Assembly: GCA_934102255.1 (NCBI GenBank)
Contig: CAKOSN010000005.1
Coordinates: 1-64,000, forward strand
DNA from: an uncultured Bacilli bacterium
GTDB lineage: Bacteria > Bacillota_I > Bacilli_A > RF39 > UBA660
Length of the DNA: 64,000 bases
Direction: 5' to 3'
Shown: positions 26,099 through 34,739 of the stretch, piece by piece
How the letters are laid out: the number at the start of each line of letters is the position of its first letter
Position numbering within the stretch: position 1 is the first letter of the stretch
The notes under the pieces: generated by a model
What the model saw: the letters and a program-made list of their open reading frames with translations, nothing else
Database searches by the model: none
What the model was told of the DNA's origin: nothing
Made by a program: the position numbers and the translations under genes

Positions 26099-27124
26099 CT
26101 AATTTTTTTCAAAATGTTTTAAATATTTATCATAAAATTTTTTATATATTTTTTCATCATTATTGCAATTTGATTTTCCACAGTTTACATGACCATCAAC
26201 AACATCAAAATTCACTTTTGAATCAGAATAATTAAAAGATTTAGTATTTAAAAAATAATCTATATAAACATCACTATTATCTGTAATTGTTACTTTTTTA
26301 ATTACTGTATCATAAAGTATTTGAAAGTTTTCATCATTATAGCTACATATGCTTTCTTTACAATCGTAAATATTATCAGTTTTAGATTCTGTTTCTGAAT
26401 CTATAATATCTTTATCATCTTTAAAGAATAATTTATGATTACTGTAATTTTTTTTAAAATTCAAATGAATTACCTCTTTAGTATCATTCGAGCTTATCTC
26501 CATAAAAATATTATCTATAATCTTTTTATAATTAGAAATATTAATTGATGAATTATATCCAGTAAAATCTATTATTATGTTTGTACTTGGACCGTCATAT
26601 ATTATATGTTTATCATTATTCTGATAGTAATAAATGGTAATATTATAAGATTTAAATTCATTATTATTTAAGCTCAAATAAGATTTTTCTCTTGTTAATA
26701 CTAATAATCCTTGATTTATTGAAAAATGCTCTGAACTTCCATAAAATGTAAAGATAGTAGTTTTATTGTAAGTTTCATAAAAATAATACAAAAGAAATAT
26801 AAAACTAATAATAATCATTACTGCTATAACTCTTTTAAACATTTTTATTACATTACTTTGCTTTACAAAATAGCCTATTAAATTACTATTTAATTCTAGT
26901 TTATTATATCTGTTATTTTTTTCTCCAGAAATAAGTTCTTTTAATTCTATCTGAAATATTTCACATAACATTTGATAATACTTTATATCAGGACATAATT
27001 TTCCGTGTTCCCATTTACTCACAAGTGTTCTATCAACAAATAATTTTTCTGCAAGTTGTTCTTGAGTTAATTTTGATTTTTTTCTACAAGCTTCAATAAA
27101 TTTTCCGACTTTAACTTGATCCAT
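26099..27124 (-). CDS. membrane-tethered XRE-family regulator
   Basis: An N-terminal helix-turn-helix of the XRE/Cro type (about 8-62, K-L-T-Q-E-Q-L-A-E-K-L then D-R-T-L-V-S-K-W-E-H-G-K), a transmembrane helix (about 93-115) and a C-terminal extracytoplasmic beta-rich domain with C-K-E-S-I-C and C-G-K-S-N-C. The layout allows sensing outside and binding DNA inside. It is the gene upstream of the secreted protein and the amidase pair, so it may control them, but the ligand is unknown. No histidine kinase is nearby. Confidence 0.78.
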   Translation of the reverse strand: MDQVKVGKFIEACRKKSKLTQEQLAEKLFVDRTLVSKWEHGKLCPDIKYYQMLCEIFQIELKELISGEKNNRYNKLELNSNLIGYFVKQSNVIKMFKRVIAVMIIISFIFLLYYFYETYNKTTIFTFYGSSEHFSINQGLLVLTREKSYLSLNNNEFKSYNITIYYYQNNDKHIIYDGPSTNIIIDFTGYNSSINISNYKKIIDNIFMEISSNDTKEVIHLNFKKNYSNHKLFFKDDKDIIDSETESKTDNIYDCKESICSYNDENFQILYDTVIKKVTITDNSDVYIDYFLNTKSFNYSDSKVNFDVVDGHVNCGKSNCNNDEKIYKKFYDKYLKHFEKN

Positions 27125-27226
27125 ATATATTACTCCTTTTTCAAATAATAATTCACAATTTTGCTAACAAGCAATATTATACTATAAAATTACTGTTAAT
27201 AGTGTTCCAATTCAGCACATTGCAAA

Positions 27227-27256
27227 ATATCTATCTTTTAATTGAAAGATAGATAT
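27227..27256 (-). terminator. intrinsic hairpin after the LysR gene
   Basis: The 12-bp perfect stem ATATCTATCTTT/AAAGATAGATAT (27227-27238, 27245-27256) lies between the LysR stop and the XRE gene; the T run is short. Confidence 0.65.
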
Positions 27257-27285
27257 TCATTAGTAAAATCAAATTTAGTTATGAT

Positions 27286-28188
27286 TTATATAATTTCAAT
27301 AAATTTTTTAGTAATATCATTTGTTAGATATTTTGGAAAGATAATACCTATTGCATTGATTGGCATTTGCTCTTTCAATTCTAATTTTTGTAAATCATAT
27401 TCTATAACTTCATCTTCAATAAAATAACCGATAAAATTGTTTTCTTTTATAATATCAGCCATCAACTTTGAATCAGGCATTAAATGTTTCGGCATCAATT
27501 CAATGTTATTTTTTTGTAAAACTTCATCTAGCATTTGTCGTCTGCGAGAACTTCCAGAAATAACTAATGTTTCTTGTTTTAAATCTGATAATGAACTAAT
27601 TTTATTTTTTATTTCTTCATAATATTTTTTAGAACAGGCAAAGCAGGTTTTATATTCCGCAATAGGTTTTACACTAAATTCAAATTTAGTAGAGTAATTA
27701 ATATGTGGTAGATAATCAACTAAAACATCTATTTTGTGATTAACAATGTACTCATTAAGATTTGATGCACTATCAATTATAATTTTAGTTTTAACATACG
27801 GGTATTTTTTTATAAACTTATTTAAAATTGGGGGAAGAAGATAGTCAGCAATATTTCTTGTAACACCTATTGTTAATACCACATCGTCACCAGTCATTAA
27901 TTCGGCTGTTGATAATTTTGACATAGAATTAAAAATATTATCTAATTTTTTAAAAAGTCTTTCGCCATCTAAAGTTAAATTGAAACCTTTGTTTGTTGAA
28001 ACAATTAAATTTAATCCTAAGATTTTTTCTAATTCATTTACACTTCTTGAAAGGCTAGATGAAGAAATGTGATTTGTATTTCCAGCCTTAGTGAAATTTC
28101 CCGATAAAGCGGAGATATAAAAGTTATAATAATGTACAAAATTGTTTTTTAAATCATATAAATCATTCATAATTACCCCTAAAAACAC
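27286..28188 (-). CDS. LysR-type transcriptional regulator
   Basis: 300 residues with a winged HTH at 12-70 (S-S-S-S-L-S-R-S-V-N-E-L-E-K-I-L-G) and a LysR substrate-binding domain from about 90 (V-L-T-I-G-V-T-R, Y-L-L-P-P-I-L-N-K-F). LysR proteins regulate nearby or divergent genes in response to small molecules; no enzyme gene is divergently oriented here, so the target is unclear. Confidence 0.87.
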   Translation of the reverse strand: MFLGVIMNDLYDLKNNFVHYYNFYISALSGNFTKAGNTNHISSSSLSRSVNELEKILGLNLIVSTNKGFNLTLDGERLFKKLDNIFNSMSKLSTAELMTGDDVVLTIGVTRNIADYLLPPILNKFIKKYPYVKTKIIIDSASNLNEYIVNHKIDVLVDYLPHINYSTKFEFSVKPIAEYKTCFACSKKYYEEIKNKISSLSDLKQETLVISGSSRRRQMLDEVLQKNNIELMPKHLMPDSKLMADIIKENNFIGYFIEDEVIEYDLQKLELKEQMPINAIGIIFPKYLTNDITKKFIEII

Positions 28189-28295
28189 CTATATAATATA
28201 TTAATAATTAAAAATTGTCAAATTTTTTATTTAGCACTATATCTATAAATGATGATATAATGTTTTTGTTTATCTGTGAGAATTAAAAAAAGCGA

Positions 28296-28553
28296 CTAAA
28301 ATCGCTTCATGTCAACTCTGTTGGGTAACTTTTTATGAGTATTACTATTTTCTTGAAATAGTAAGTATGGCTTAACATTTAAAACTTTTGCTATTACTTC
28401 TATGTTTTCAAAGGTTGGTCCATATTTACCATTTTCTATTTCACTAACATAAGATGCGTTCATATCAATATGCTCTGCAAACTCCTCTTGTGTAAGTTTT
28501 TTCACAAATCTATAATATCTTACATTTTTTCCAAAGATTTGTTTCAAATTCAC
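28296..28553 (-). CDS. XRE-family regulator
   Basis: About 85 residues with a Cro/CI helix-turn-helix: K-L-T-Q-E-E-F-A-E-H-I-D-M-N-A-S-Y-V-S. GTG at 28553, reading V-N-L-K-Q-I-F-G, is preferred because GGTGATGATAC lies before it and homologues begin near here; an open frame to a TTG at 28625 has no ribosome site. It is divergent from the small gene at 28696, the layout of a repressor and its target in mobile elements. Confidence 0.75.
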   Translation of the reverse strand: MNLKQIFGKNVRYYRFVKKLTQEEFAEHIDMNASYVSEIENGKYGPTFENIEVIAKVLNVKPYLLFQENSNTHKKLPNRVDMKRF

Positions 28554-28695
28554 CGTATCATCACCAACTTCATTAATTAATATGGTACGGTTTTTATTTA
28601 AAATACTCCATTGAGTTATTTTCAAAGAAAATTCTCTATAAACTGGAAAGGAGATATATTTAATTCTTATATTTTAGAGTTAAAGTAAAATACTT

Positions 28696-28950
28696 GTGAA
28701 ATTATTAAAAAATGAATCATTAACAAATGAAATCGAAGTTAATGAGGGTGCCTTAGGAATAATGTTAGACATTGAAAATTGGTTAACTGGCAATACCCCT
28801 CTTCCAAATAATGTTAGAGAATTGACTTCAAAATTTTATAAAGATTTAAAGAAATTAATTATTACAGAATCAAATGACAATAAAAGAAAAGATATAGACA
28901 ATATAGTATTTAAAGTAAATATAATATATTCTGAAAACAATAATAATTAA
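28696..28950 (+). CDS. small hypothetical protein, divergent from XRE regulator
   Basis: 84 residues, acidic and helical, unrecognised, starting with GTG and no strong ribosome site. It is divergent from the XRE regulator, from which it is about 140 bases away, so it may be its target. It ends at a bidirectional terminator, 100 bases before tRNA-Trp. Confidence 0.5.
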   Translation: MKLLKNESLTNEIEVNEGALGIMLDIENWLTGNTPLPNNVRELTSKFYKDLKKLIITESNDNKRKDIDNIVFKVNIIYSENNNN

Positions 28951-28990
28951 AAAATAACGCTAGTATTCAAATAGAATAATGGCGTTTTTT
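28951..28990 (+). terminator. terminator after the small gene
   Basis: Nested stem AACGC...GTATTC/AGAATA...GCGTT followed by a T run on the plus strand; a weaker A run allows minus-strand use. Confidence 0.75.
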
Positions 28991-28993
28991 CAT

Positions 28994-29020
28994 AAAAAAA
29001 AGAAACCTTAGCAGGCTTCT
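28994..29020 (-). terminator. terminator of tRNA-Trp
   Basis: AGAAACC/GGCTTCT stem (29001-29020) with a T run on the minus strand, about 40 bases after the tRNA 3' end. Confidence 0.7.
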
Positions 29021-29057
29021 TAATATATACTAAACCGCTTAAAAACGGTGTATGGTC

Positions 29058-29133
29058 TGGCAGGAAATGTAAGATTTGAACTCACGACATCAGGTTTTGG
29101 AGACCTGCGTTCTACCAACTGAACTAATTTCCT
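29058..29133 (-). tRNA. trnW: tRNA-Trp (CCA)
   Basis: The cloverleaf reads cleanly: acceptor stem AGGAAAT/ATTTCCT, anticodon stem CAGGT/ACCTG with loop CTCCAAA (anticodon CCA at 29098-29100), T arm GTGAG/CTTAC with TTCAAAT, discriminator G and an encoded CCA. Its 3' end faces the accessory region to the left, the usual direction for elements integrated at a tRNA 3' end. Confidence 0.95.
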
Positions 29134-29166
29134 ATACGAATTTTTGCCACTCATTTGTGCCACTAA

Positions 29167-29196
29167 ATTATATCATATTTAGGTAATAATTTTCAA
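29167..29196 (-). promoter_or_regulatory. promoter of tRNA-Trp
   Basis: On the minus strand TTGAAA (29191-29196) and TATAAT (29167-29172), 18 bases apart, about 34 bases upstream of the tRNA. Confidence 0.7.
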
Positions 29197-29338
29197 TTAT
29201 TTTTAACGACTTTTCAAAAAGTCGTATCCACTGGCACATAAACTGGCACAAAGTTTCTAATTTTCTATTTTTTATATAAGGTTCAACCACAGTAATTTCG
29301 GTACTTTAACTCATTTCAAACCGTTTTTGACTATTGTA

Positions 29339-29350
29339 GTTTTGGAGACC
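29339..29350. repeat. 12-bp copy of the tRNA-Trp anticodon region
   Basis: GTTTTGGAGACC is identical to 29094-29105 in the tRNA, with further partial identity (CTACCA) beyond it. The gap 29134-29459 also holds the hairpin ACGACTTTT/AAAAGTCGT and TTTGTGCCACT/ACTGGCACAAA inverted repeats, but no gene. It may be an attachment-site scar. Confidence 0.45.
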
Positions 29351-29459
29351 GTCATACTACCACTATATTATGTCCCTAATTTTCCCTTTGCTATTACATT
29401 ATAATACATAATATATGAGTTTAGCAAGGAAAAATTGCTTTTTACCTGTTGATAAGTGC

Positions 29460-30083
29460 TTAGTTATCCACAGGTTTTATAATTTTTGCTAATTTTGAAG
29501 CAGGAATTGTTATTTTAATTGGACCACTTACCCAAGGCGCTACTTGATATGGTGGGAATGTTAAATGTAAACCTTCTTTATCAAAATAATATAAAGAAAA
29601 GTTTTCTATTAATGATTTAGTACCTTCTTTTAACCAATTTTTATCTTCATTAGCATCTATTTTTACTAACTCTTCATAACTTAATTTAGAAAGTATTTCT
29701 AAATAATTATCATTCTTAAAGAAATCTTTTAATTCTAGAATTTCTCCATTCTTATTATAAGTAAATTGTTTATTTATTAAGAAATAATGAACTCCACCAG
29801 TATAACTATAAATAGTATATTGTAAATAATAAATATCATCATACTCATGTAATTCATAATCAGTATAAAAATCATTCGTCATTTCATTATAGTTTTCATA
29901 CTGTTTAAACTCTTCTAATTTTTCATCTAGCCAATTCTTAATCTTTTCATTAACACTTGGAAAAGGAGTTTCATAAACATCAATTTTATATGTATATTTA
30001 TCAGTACTTTCTTTTACTTCGTAAGCAAGAACTGGACTAGTTAAAATAAGAGATGATAGTATAAATGTAAATAATAATTTCAT
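29460..30083 (-). CDS. secreted DUF4163/DUF3298 (RsiV-like) protein
   Basis: 207 residues with a signal peptide (1-20) and a two-part domain matching the DUF4163-DUF3298 arrangement of the extracellular part of RsiV: T-G-G-V-H-Y-F-L in the first and L-T-F-P-P-Y-Q-V-A-P-W in the second. RsiV senses lysozyme, but here there is no cytoplasmic anti-sigma part or nearby sigma factor, so this is a free secreted version of unknown role. A terminator separates it from clpB. Confidence 0.8.
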   Translation of the reverse strand: MKLLFTFILSSLILTSPVLAYEVKESTDKYTYKIDVYETPFPSVNEKIKNWLDEKLEEFKQYENYNEMTNDFYTDYELHEYDDIYYLQYTIYSYTGGVHYFLINKQFTYNKNGEILELKDFFKNDNYLEILSKLSYEELVKIDANEDKNWLKEGTKSLIENFSLYYFDKEGLHLTFPPYQVAPWVSGPIKITIPASKLAKIIKPVDN

Positions 30084-30105
30084 ATAACCACCATTTATAG
30101 GATAA

Positions 30106-30133
30106 CCAAAAAAGTAGAGATTATACTCTACTT
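30106..30133 (-). terminator. terminator of clpB
   Basis: Stem AAGTAGAG/CTCTACTT (30112-30119, 30126-30133) followed by a T run on the minus strand. Confidence 0.85.
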
Positions 30134-30151
30134 AAGTTATAAATATTTCAA

Positions 30152-32260
30152 CTATTTTTGGTTAATTACTATTTTATCGTTTTGATAATCAACTTCTAAT
30201 TTAGCATTAGGTTTAACACTATTTTCAATTAATTGTTTAGCAAGAACTGTTTCTAATTCTCTACTTACTAGACGTTTTAAAGGTCTTGCACCATAGTATT
30301 CATCATAACCATTTTCAACAAAGTAATTTCTAGCGGCTGGTGTTAAGGTTATAGTAAGATTTAATTCTTTTAGACGAGTTTCTATTTCTTTGATTAACTT
30401 ATCTAAAATACTAGATAATACTTCTTTAGTTAATTTATTAAACATTATTACTTCATCAACGCGGTTAATAAATTCTGGTTTAAAGTATTTATGTAACTCT
30501 TGTTCAACTTTTTCTGGTTCGTTATTTAAGATATATTCACTACCGACATTTGATGTCATGATAATTATAGTATTTTTAAAGTCAACGGTGCGACCATTAG
30601 AATCGGTCAATCTACCATCATCTAAGATTTGTAATAATAGATTTAAGACATCGGGATGAGCTTTTTCGATTTCATCAAATAGAACTATACTATATGGATT
30701 ACGACGTACAGCCTCAGTTAATTGTCCACCCTCTTCATAACCTACATATCCAGGAGCAGCACCGACTAGACGGGATACAGAGTATTTTTCCATGTACTCA
30801 CTCATATCAATTCTAATCATGTGTTTTTCATCATCGAATAATTCATAAGCAAGTGCTTTTGCTACCTCAGTTTTACCTACGCCAGTTGGTCCTAGAAAGA
30901 TAAAGGAACCGATTGGACGATTAGGGTCTTTAATACCACTACGACTACGAATGATAGCTTCACTTACTAATCTTAAAGCTTCTTTTTGACCTTTAACTCT
31001 TTTACCTAAGTTTTCTTCTAAATGTAAAAGTTTTTCTTTTTCACTACTTATTAATTTAGCAATAGGAATATTAGTCCATTTACTAATGACATTTGCTATA
31101 TCATCAGAGGTTACAACATCACTTAAAATACGCGATTTTTCTTGAGAGTTTAATTCTTCTAACTCTTTTTCTAATCTTGGAATAGTACCATGACGAAGAC
31201 GAGCAGCGGTTTCTAAATCATAACGATTTTCAGCCGTTTCTAAATCAAATTTGGCTTTAGATATTTCTTGTTTTTTATTTTTAATGTTTTCATTAAGATT
31301 TTTTTCTTTTTCCCAAGCACTTCTTAAATCTTGTTCTTGAAGTTTTAAGTCATATAATTCTTTGTCAATTTCATCTTTACGACGTAGAGACAATTCATCT
31401 TTTTCTTTCTTAATAGCTTCTCTTTCGATTTCAAGACGCATGATTTTTCTGGTAAGTTCATCTAAGTTAGTTGGAACACTGTCCATTTGAACTCTAATTG
31501 TAGCACAAGCTTCATCTACTAAGTCCAAGGCTTTATCTGGTAGATAACGGTCTGTTATATAACGGTTTGATAAAGTGGCTGCTGCTACTAAGGCTTTATC
31601 TTGAATAGTAACACCATGATGTATTTCAAATCTTTCTTTTAGACCTCTTAAGATAGTAATTGTATCTTCAAGTGTTGGTTCGTGAACGATTATCTTTTGG
31701 AAACGACGTTCTAGAGCCCCATCTTTTTCGATATATTTACGATACTCATTCAAAGTAGTGGCACCAATAACATGAATTTCACCACGAGCAAGCATTGGTT
31801 TTAAGATATTACCTGTATCCATTGCTCCTTCGATAGCACCTGTGCCAACTATCATATGAATTTCATCAATAAACATAATGATGTTGCCTTCACTCTTCTT
31901 AATTTCATCTAAAACTTTCTTTAGTCTTTCTTCAAATTCACCACGGTATTTAGCACCCGCAATTAAAGAAGCCATGTTAAGTTCCCAAATTGTTTTATCT
32001 TTTAAGGTACTTGGAACATCACCTTTAACGATTCTTTGTGCAAGGCCTTCGACAATAGCAGTTTTACCAACCCCTGGTTCACCGATTAAGACGGGATTAT
32101 TCTTGGTTTTACGCGATAAGACCTTAGTTATACTTCTAATTTCTTCATCACGACCAATTACAGGGTCAATTTTTCTTTTCTTGACCTCTTCATTTATATT
32201 ACGACCATATTTTTCTAATACATTTTCATTTTCTTCTGGATTATTATTAAACATATACAT
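30152..32260 (-). CDS. clpB: ClpB-type disaggregase lacking the N domain
   Basis: A hexameric AAA+ chaperone that, with DnaK, rescues aggregated proteins. Both nucleotide-binding domains are complete (Walker A G-E-P-G-V-G-K-T near 60 and G-P-T-G-V-G-K-T near 450), with the middle coiled coil between them ([10 protein letters not shown]...). The protein starts at the L-E-K-Y-G-R-N region, so the N-terminal Clp-N domain is missing and the length is 702 against about 860 in most bacteria, as in Mycoplasma ClpB. The start may be 32254, which has GGGG at better spacing. A CIRCE operator and promoter are directly upstream. Confidence 0.93.
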   Translation of the reverse strand: MYMFNNNPEENENVLEKYGRNINEEVKKRKIDPVIGRDEEIRSITKVLSRKTKNNPVLIGEPGVGKTAIVEGLAQRIVKGDVPSTLKDKTIWELNMASLIAGAKYRGEFEERLKKVLDEIKKSEGNIIMFIDEIHMIVGTGAIEGAMDTGNILKPMLARGEIHVIGATTLNEYRKYIEKDGALERRFQKIIVHEPTLEDTITILRGLKERFEIHHGVTIQDKALVAAATLSNRYITDRYLPDKALDLVDEACATIRVQMDSVPTNLDELTRKIMRLEIEREAIKKEKDELSLRRKDEIDKELYDLKLQEQDLRSAWEKEKNLNENIKNKKQEISKAKFDLETAENRYDLETAARLRHGTIPRLEKELEELNSQEKSRILSDVVTSDDIANVISKWTNIPIAKLISSEKEKLLHLEENLGKRVKGQKEALRLVSEAIIRSRSGIKDPNRPIGSFIFLGPTGVGKTEVAKALAYELFDDEKHMIRIDMSEYMEKYSVSRLVGAAPGYVGYEEGGQLTEAVRRNPYSIVLFDEIEKAHPDVLNLLLQILDDGRLTDSNGRTVDFKNTIIIMTSNVGSEYILNNEPEKVEQELHKYFKPEFINRVDEVIMFNKLTKEVLSSILDKLIKEIETRLKELNLTITLTPAARNYFVENGYDEYYGARPLKRLVSRELETVLAKQLIENSVKPNAKLEVDYQNDKIVINQK

Positions 32261-32266
32261 TTCCCC

Positions 32267-32319
32267 TTTCGAGTATTAATTATACTCATTTTTTAGCACT
32301 TGTCAAGTGTGAGTGCTAA
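32267..32319 (-). promoter_or_regulatory. CIRCE operator (HrcA) and promoter of clpB
   Basis: TTAGCACTT-N9-GAGTGCTAA at 32293-32319 matches the CIRCE consensus. On the minus strand TTGACA within it and TATAAT 16 bases later form the promoter, so HrcA binding would block the polymerase. Confidence 0.92.
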
Positions 32320-32392
32320 TTAATTTATAAAAGAAAATAACACATAGTGTTAATAAGAAATTTATTAATATTTCTAATAATTATTATATGCT

Positions 32393-32542
32393 CTATCTAG
32401 AGTTTTCTTTGGCTTTCTTATATTCTTCAATATACTTTTTTAGTATGTAACAAATTTCGCCATTTATACTTCTTTCTTCTTCTAAGGCTATCTTTTTTAA
32501 ATCATTATATAAGTCAATTGCCATACGCAATGTCATATTCAT
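32393..32542 (-). CDS. Arc-like ribbon-helix-helix repressor, 49 residues
   Basis: A 49-residue protein: the strand M-N-M-T-L-R-M-A-I-D, then helices L-Y-N-D-L-K-K-I-A and S-I-N-G-E-I-C-Y-I-L-K-K-Y-I-E-E. This is a complete Arc/MetJ-type ribbon-helix-helix, which dimerises and binds operators as tandem units. GGGAG precedes the ATG. It is divergent from the secreted protein at 32635, with operator-like repeats in between, so it most likely represses that gene and possibly itself. Confidence 0.75.
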   Translation of the reverse strand: MNMTLRMAIDLYNDLKKIALEEERSINGEICYILKKYIEEYKKAKENSR

Positions 32543-32575
32543 AGTATCACTCCCATACCAAAATTATAGCATTAC

Positions 32576-32619
32576 GGTATTGACCTAGTAGTTTCTTAAT
32601 GGTATCATTATGGTATCAT
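32576..32619 (+). promoter_or_regulatory. promoter with 11-bp-spaced operator repeats
   Basis: TTGACC (32580-32585) and TATCAT (32603-32608) are 17 bases apart. ATGGTATCAT occurs twice (32599-32608, 32610-32619), exactly 11 bases apart, covering the -10 box; single GGTAT and ATACC copies flank it. An extended -10 (TGCTATAAT, complement at 32562-32570) serves the divergent repressor. Confidence 0.65.
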
Positions 32620-32634
32620 AAGGAGGTGCTTAGT

Positions 32635-34239
32635 ATGAAATCTAAATCAAGAATTTTATTAATCTCTACTATTATAATTTTTATATTAACTATATTTATA
32701 GGAACGAGTTATTCTTTGTGGCAAACTATAAATACTCAAAAAGACAACAATGCAGTAACAACATCATGCTTTGATATTGAATTTAGTGATGGTAATAATA
32801 TCAACATTGAAAACGCATATCCAATTAGCGATGATAAAGGTCTTCAAAAGGTTCCTTATAGTCTTAAACTTAAAAACAACTGTGAATTAGGTTCTTCATT
32901 TAAAATAGTAGTGAATCCTTTAAAATCAAATACGCTAGATAACCAATTCATAAAATTGGCTATTAAAGAAAACGATAATCTTAAGTTTACACCTAAGGCA
33001 ATAAACGAGTTGCAAGTTAATAATGAGTATGACACTTCAAAATATTCTTCTTCGTATACCATTCTTGAAGATAATTTATACAGCAAGCAAGAAAAAGAAT
33101 ATAAAATTTATCTGTGGATGAATATAGATGCTACAAATAGTGAAATGAATAAAATTTTTAAAGCAAATTTTATGATTATTAACACGGTAAATTCTGATAT
33201 TGTTTCCCTTGATAAAAAAATTTTAGATAATAACGGTGGCAAAGAATATATAGAAAATAAAGGCAATCCGGACTTTTCAAGGGCTTCTGTTACTCAGGCT
33301 TACTATGACAAATTAGAAGATAAAACTGATTATACAGTAGATACTGGAATGTATAGCACAGAAGATGATTATGGGACTTCTTATTATTTTAGAGGTGCGG
33401 TAGACAATAATAATGTTATTTTTGCAAATTTTTGCTGGCAAATTATAAGAATAACTGGCAATAACTCAATAAGATTGATATATAATGGTATTCCTGATAA
33501 TGGAACTTGTCCAAAAGTTTATGGTAGCAATTCAGGAATAAGTAATGGTATTTTTAATAATTCTAATGATAATGCTTATGTCGGTTATATGTATGGAAAT
33601 GTTGGCAGTGATAATTATAATGATACTCATGCTAATTTAAATTCTTCTAATGCTAAAAATAAAGTTGATATATGGTTTGAAAATAATTTAAAAGAATATC
33701 AATCTTTATTAACCGATACTTTATTTTGTGGTGATAGAAGCATTGCTGATAAAGAAGGCTACTGGGCTGGTGATGATACCGCCAAAGGTTATGGAAAAGA
33801 AGTTACATATTACGGAGCATATGCTCGTAGTAACTTTTCTAATAATTCGGAACTAAAAAATAAACCAACTCTTAAGTGTTTAAATAAAAACGATAGATAT
33901 ACAGTAAATGATAATAACACAGGTAATGCAAGTTTAACTTATCCTGTTGCCTTAATTAATGCTGATGAAATTGCAATGGCTGGTGGTTTGGGGAATGTTG
34001 ATAATAAAGGCTTTTATTTATATACTGATGCATATACTGTTTCTATGTCAGCAAGTTACTTTTTTGCTAGTAAACCAAGGGTGATATTTATTAACCGCAC
34101 TGGAAGTTTCAGCATTGGTTCTCAAACATTTACAAATAATGGCAGTTTCATTTTAAGACCTGTTATCAATTTAACTCCTTACATTCAAACAACTGGTAAT
34201 GGTACTATTAATGATCCATTCGTAGTAAAAACAGAATAA
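32635..34239 (+). CDS. large secreted/surface protein with SipW-type signal
   Basis: About 534 residues. The N-terminus has a hydrophobic segment ending G-T-S-Y-S-L-W-Q, followed by a camelysin/TasA-like domain (about 40-180) with C-F-D-I-E-F. A long Asn/Tyr/Gly-rich region follows, and the C-terminus reads F-I-L-R-P-V-I-N-L then G-N-G-T-I-N-D-P-F-V-V, an ending I associate with repeated surface proteins of uncultured gut Bacilli. AAGGAGGTG before 32635 fixes the start; the frame extends upstream to 32599 through the promoter. Probably a surface protein under the Arc-like repressor. Confidence 0.75.
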   Translation: MKSKSRILLISTIIIFILTIFIGTSYSLWQTINTQKDNNAVTTSCFDIEFSDGNNINIENAYPISDDKGLQKVPYSLKLKNNCELGSSFKIVVNPLKSNTLDNQFIKLAIKENDNLKFTPKAINELQVNNEYDTSKYSSSYTILEDNLYSKQEKEYKIYLWMNIDATNSEMNKIFKANFMIINTVNSDIVSLDKKILDNNGGKEYIENKGNPDFSRASVTQAYYDKLEDKTDYTVDTGMYSTEDDYGTSYYFRGAVDNNNVIFANFCWQIIRITGNNSIRLIYNGIPDNGTCPKVYGSNSGISNGIFNNSNDNAYVGYMYGNVGSDNYNDTHANLNSSNAKNKVDIWFENNLKEYQSLLTDTLFCGDRSIADKEGYWAGDDTAKGYGKEVTYYGAYARSNFSNNSELKNKPTLKCLNKNDRYTVNDNNTGNASLTYPVALINADEIAMAGGLGNVDNKGFYLYTDAYTVSMSASYFFASKPRVIFINRTGSFSIGSQTFTNNGSFILRPVINLTPYIQTTGNGTINDPFVVKTE

Positions 34240-34265
34240 ATTAAAAATTACTTATTTAGATATGT

Positions 34266-34292
34266 AAAAAGAAGCCTTTTCGACTTCTTTTT
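34266..34292 (+). terminator. bidirectional terminator
   Basis: AAAAAGAAG/CTTCTTTTT stem between convergent genes. Confidence 0.8.
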
Positions 34293-34728
34293 ACTTTACT
34301 ATCTCAGCCTTAACAACTTCATTACGATTACATTTTAACGTAAAAGAATTACCACATTCTGGACATTTAACCGTATGCGTACCTTTTTTTAAAGGTAGTT
34401 TTAATACTTGATGACACTTTGGACATCTTTTATATAAGGCTTTATTATAATTTTTAATTATATCTATATATAATTTAAATTTCTTTTTTGGATAACTTAT
34501 TATCTTAACATAGATATTATTTTCTTTTCTTCTTTGTTTAACATTTTTAGATACTACTCTAAATATTAGAATAGCAATACTAAGAACTAGGGCTAAACTT
34601 AAATAAATATTATTAATAAAGATATCCATCATACTTAAGATAATAATTATTATTAAGTTAAAGTTAAATAATTCATCAAAGCCATTTCTTCCTGGCATAC
34701 TACGGTTTATTAAATCTTTATAAGACAC
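34291..34728 (-). CDS. membrane protein with C-terminal zinc ribbon
   Basis: 145 residues: two hydrophobic segments (about 24-60), then a basic region and a C-terminal C-P-K-C...C-P-E-C zinc ribbon (about 100-135). The start is GTG after AAGGAGG. It lies 11 bases downstream of htpG and is likely co-transcribed with it. The role of this kind of membrane zinc-ribbon protein is unknown. Confidence 0.75.
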   Translation of the reverse strand: MSYKDLINRSMPGRNGFDELFNFNLIIIIILSMMDIFINNIYLSLALVLSIAILIFRVVSKNVKQRRKENNIYVKIISYPKKKFKLYIDIIKNYNKALYKRCPKCHQVLKLPLKKGTHTVKCPECGNSFTLKCNRNEVVKAEIVK

Positions 34729-34739
34729 AAAGACCTCCT

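Noticed and set aside
30390..32279. Plus-strand ORFs inside clpB
   Set aside because: Mirror frames of a highly conserved gene without ribosome sites.
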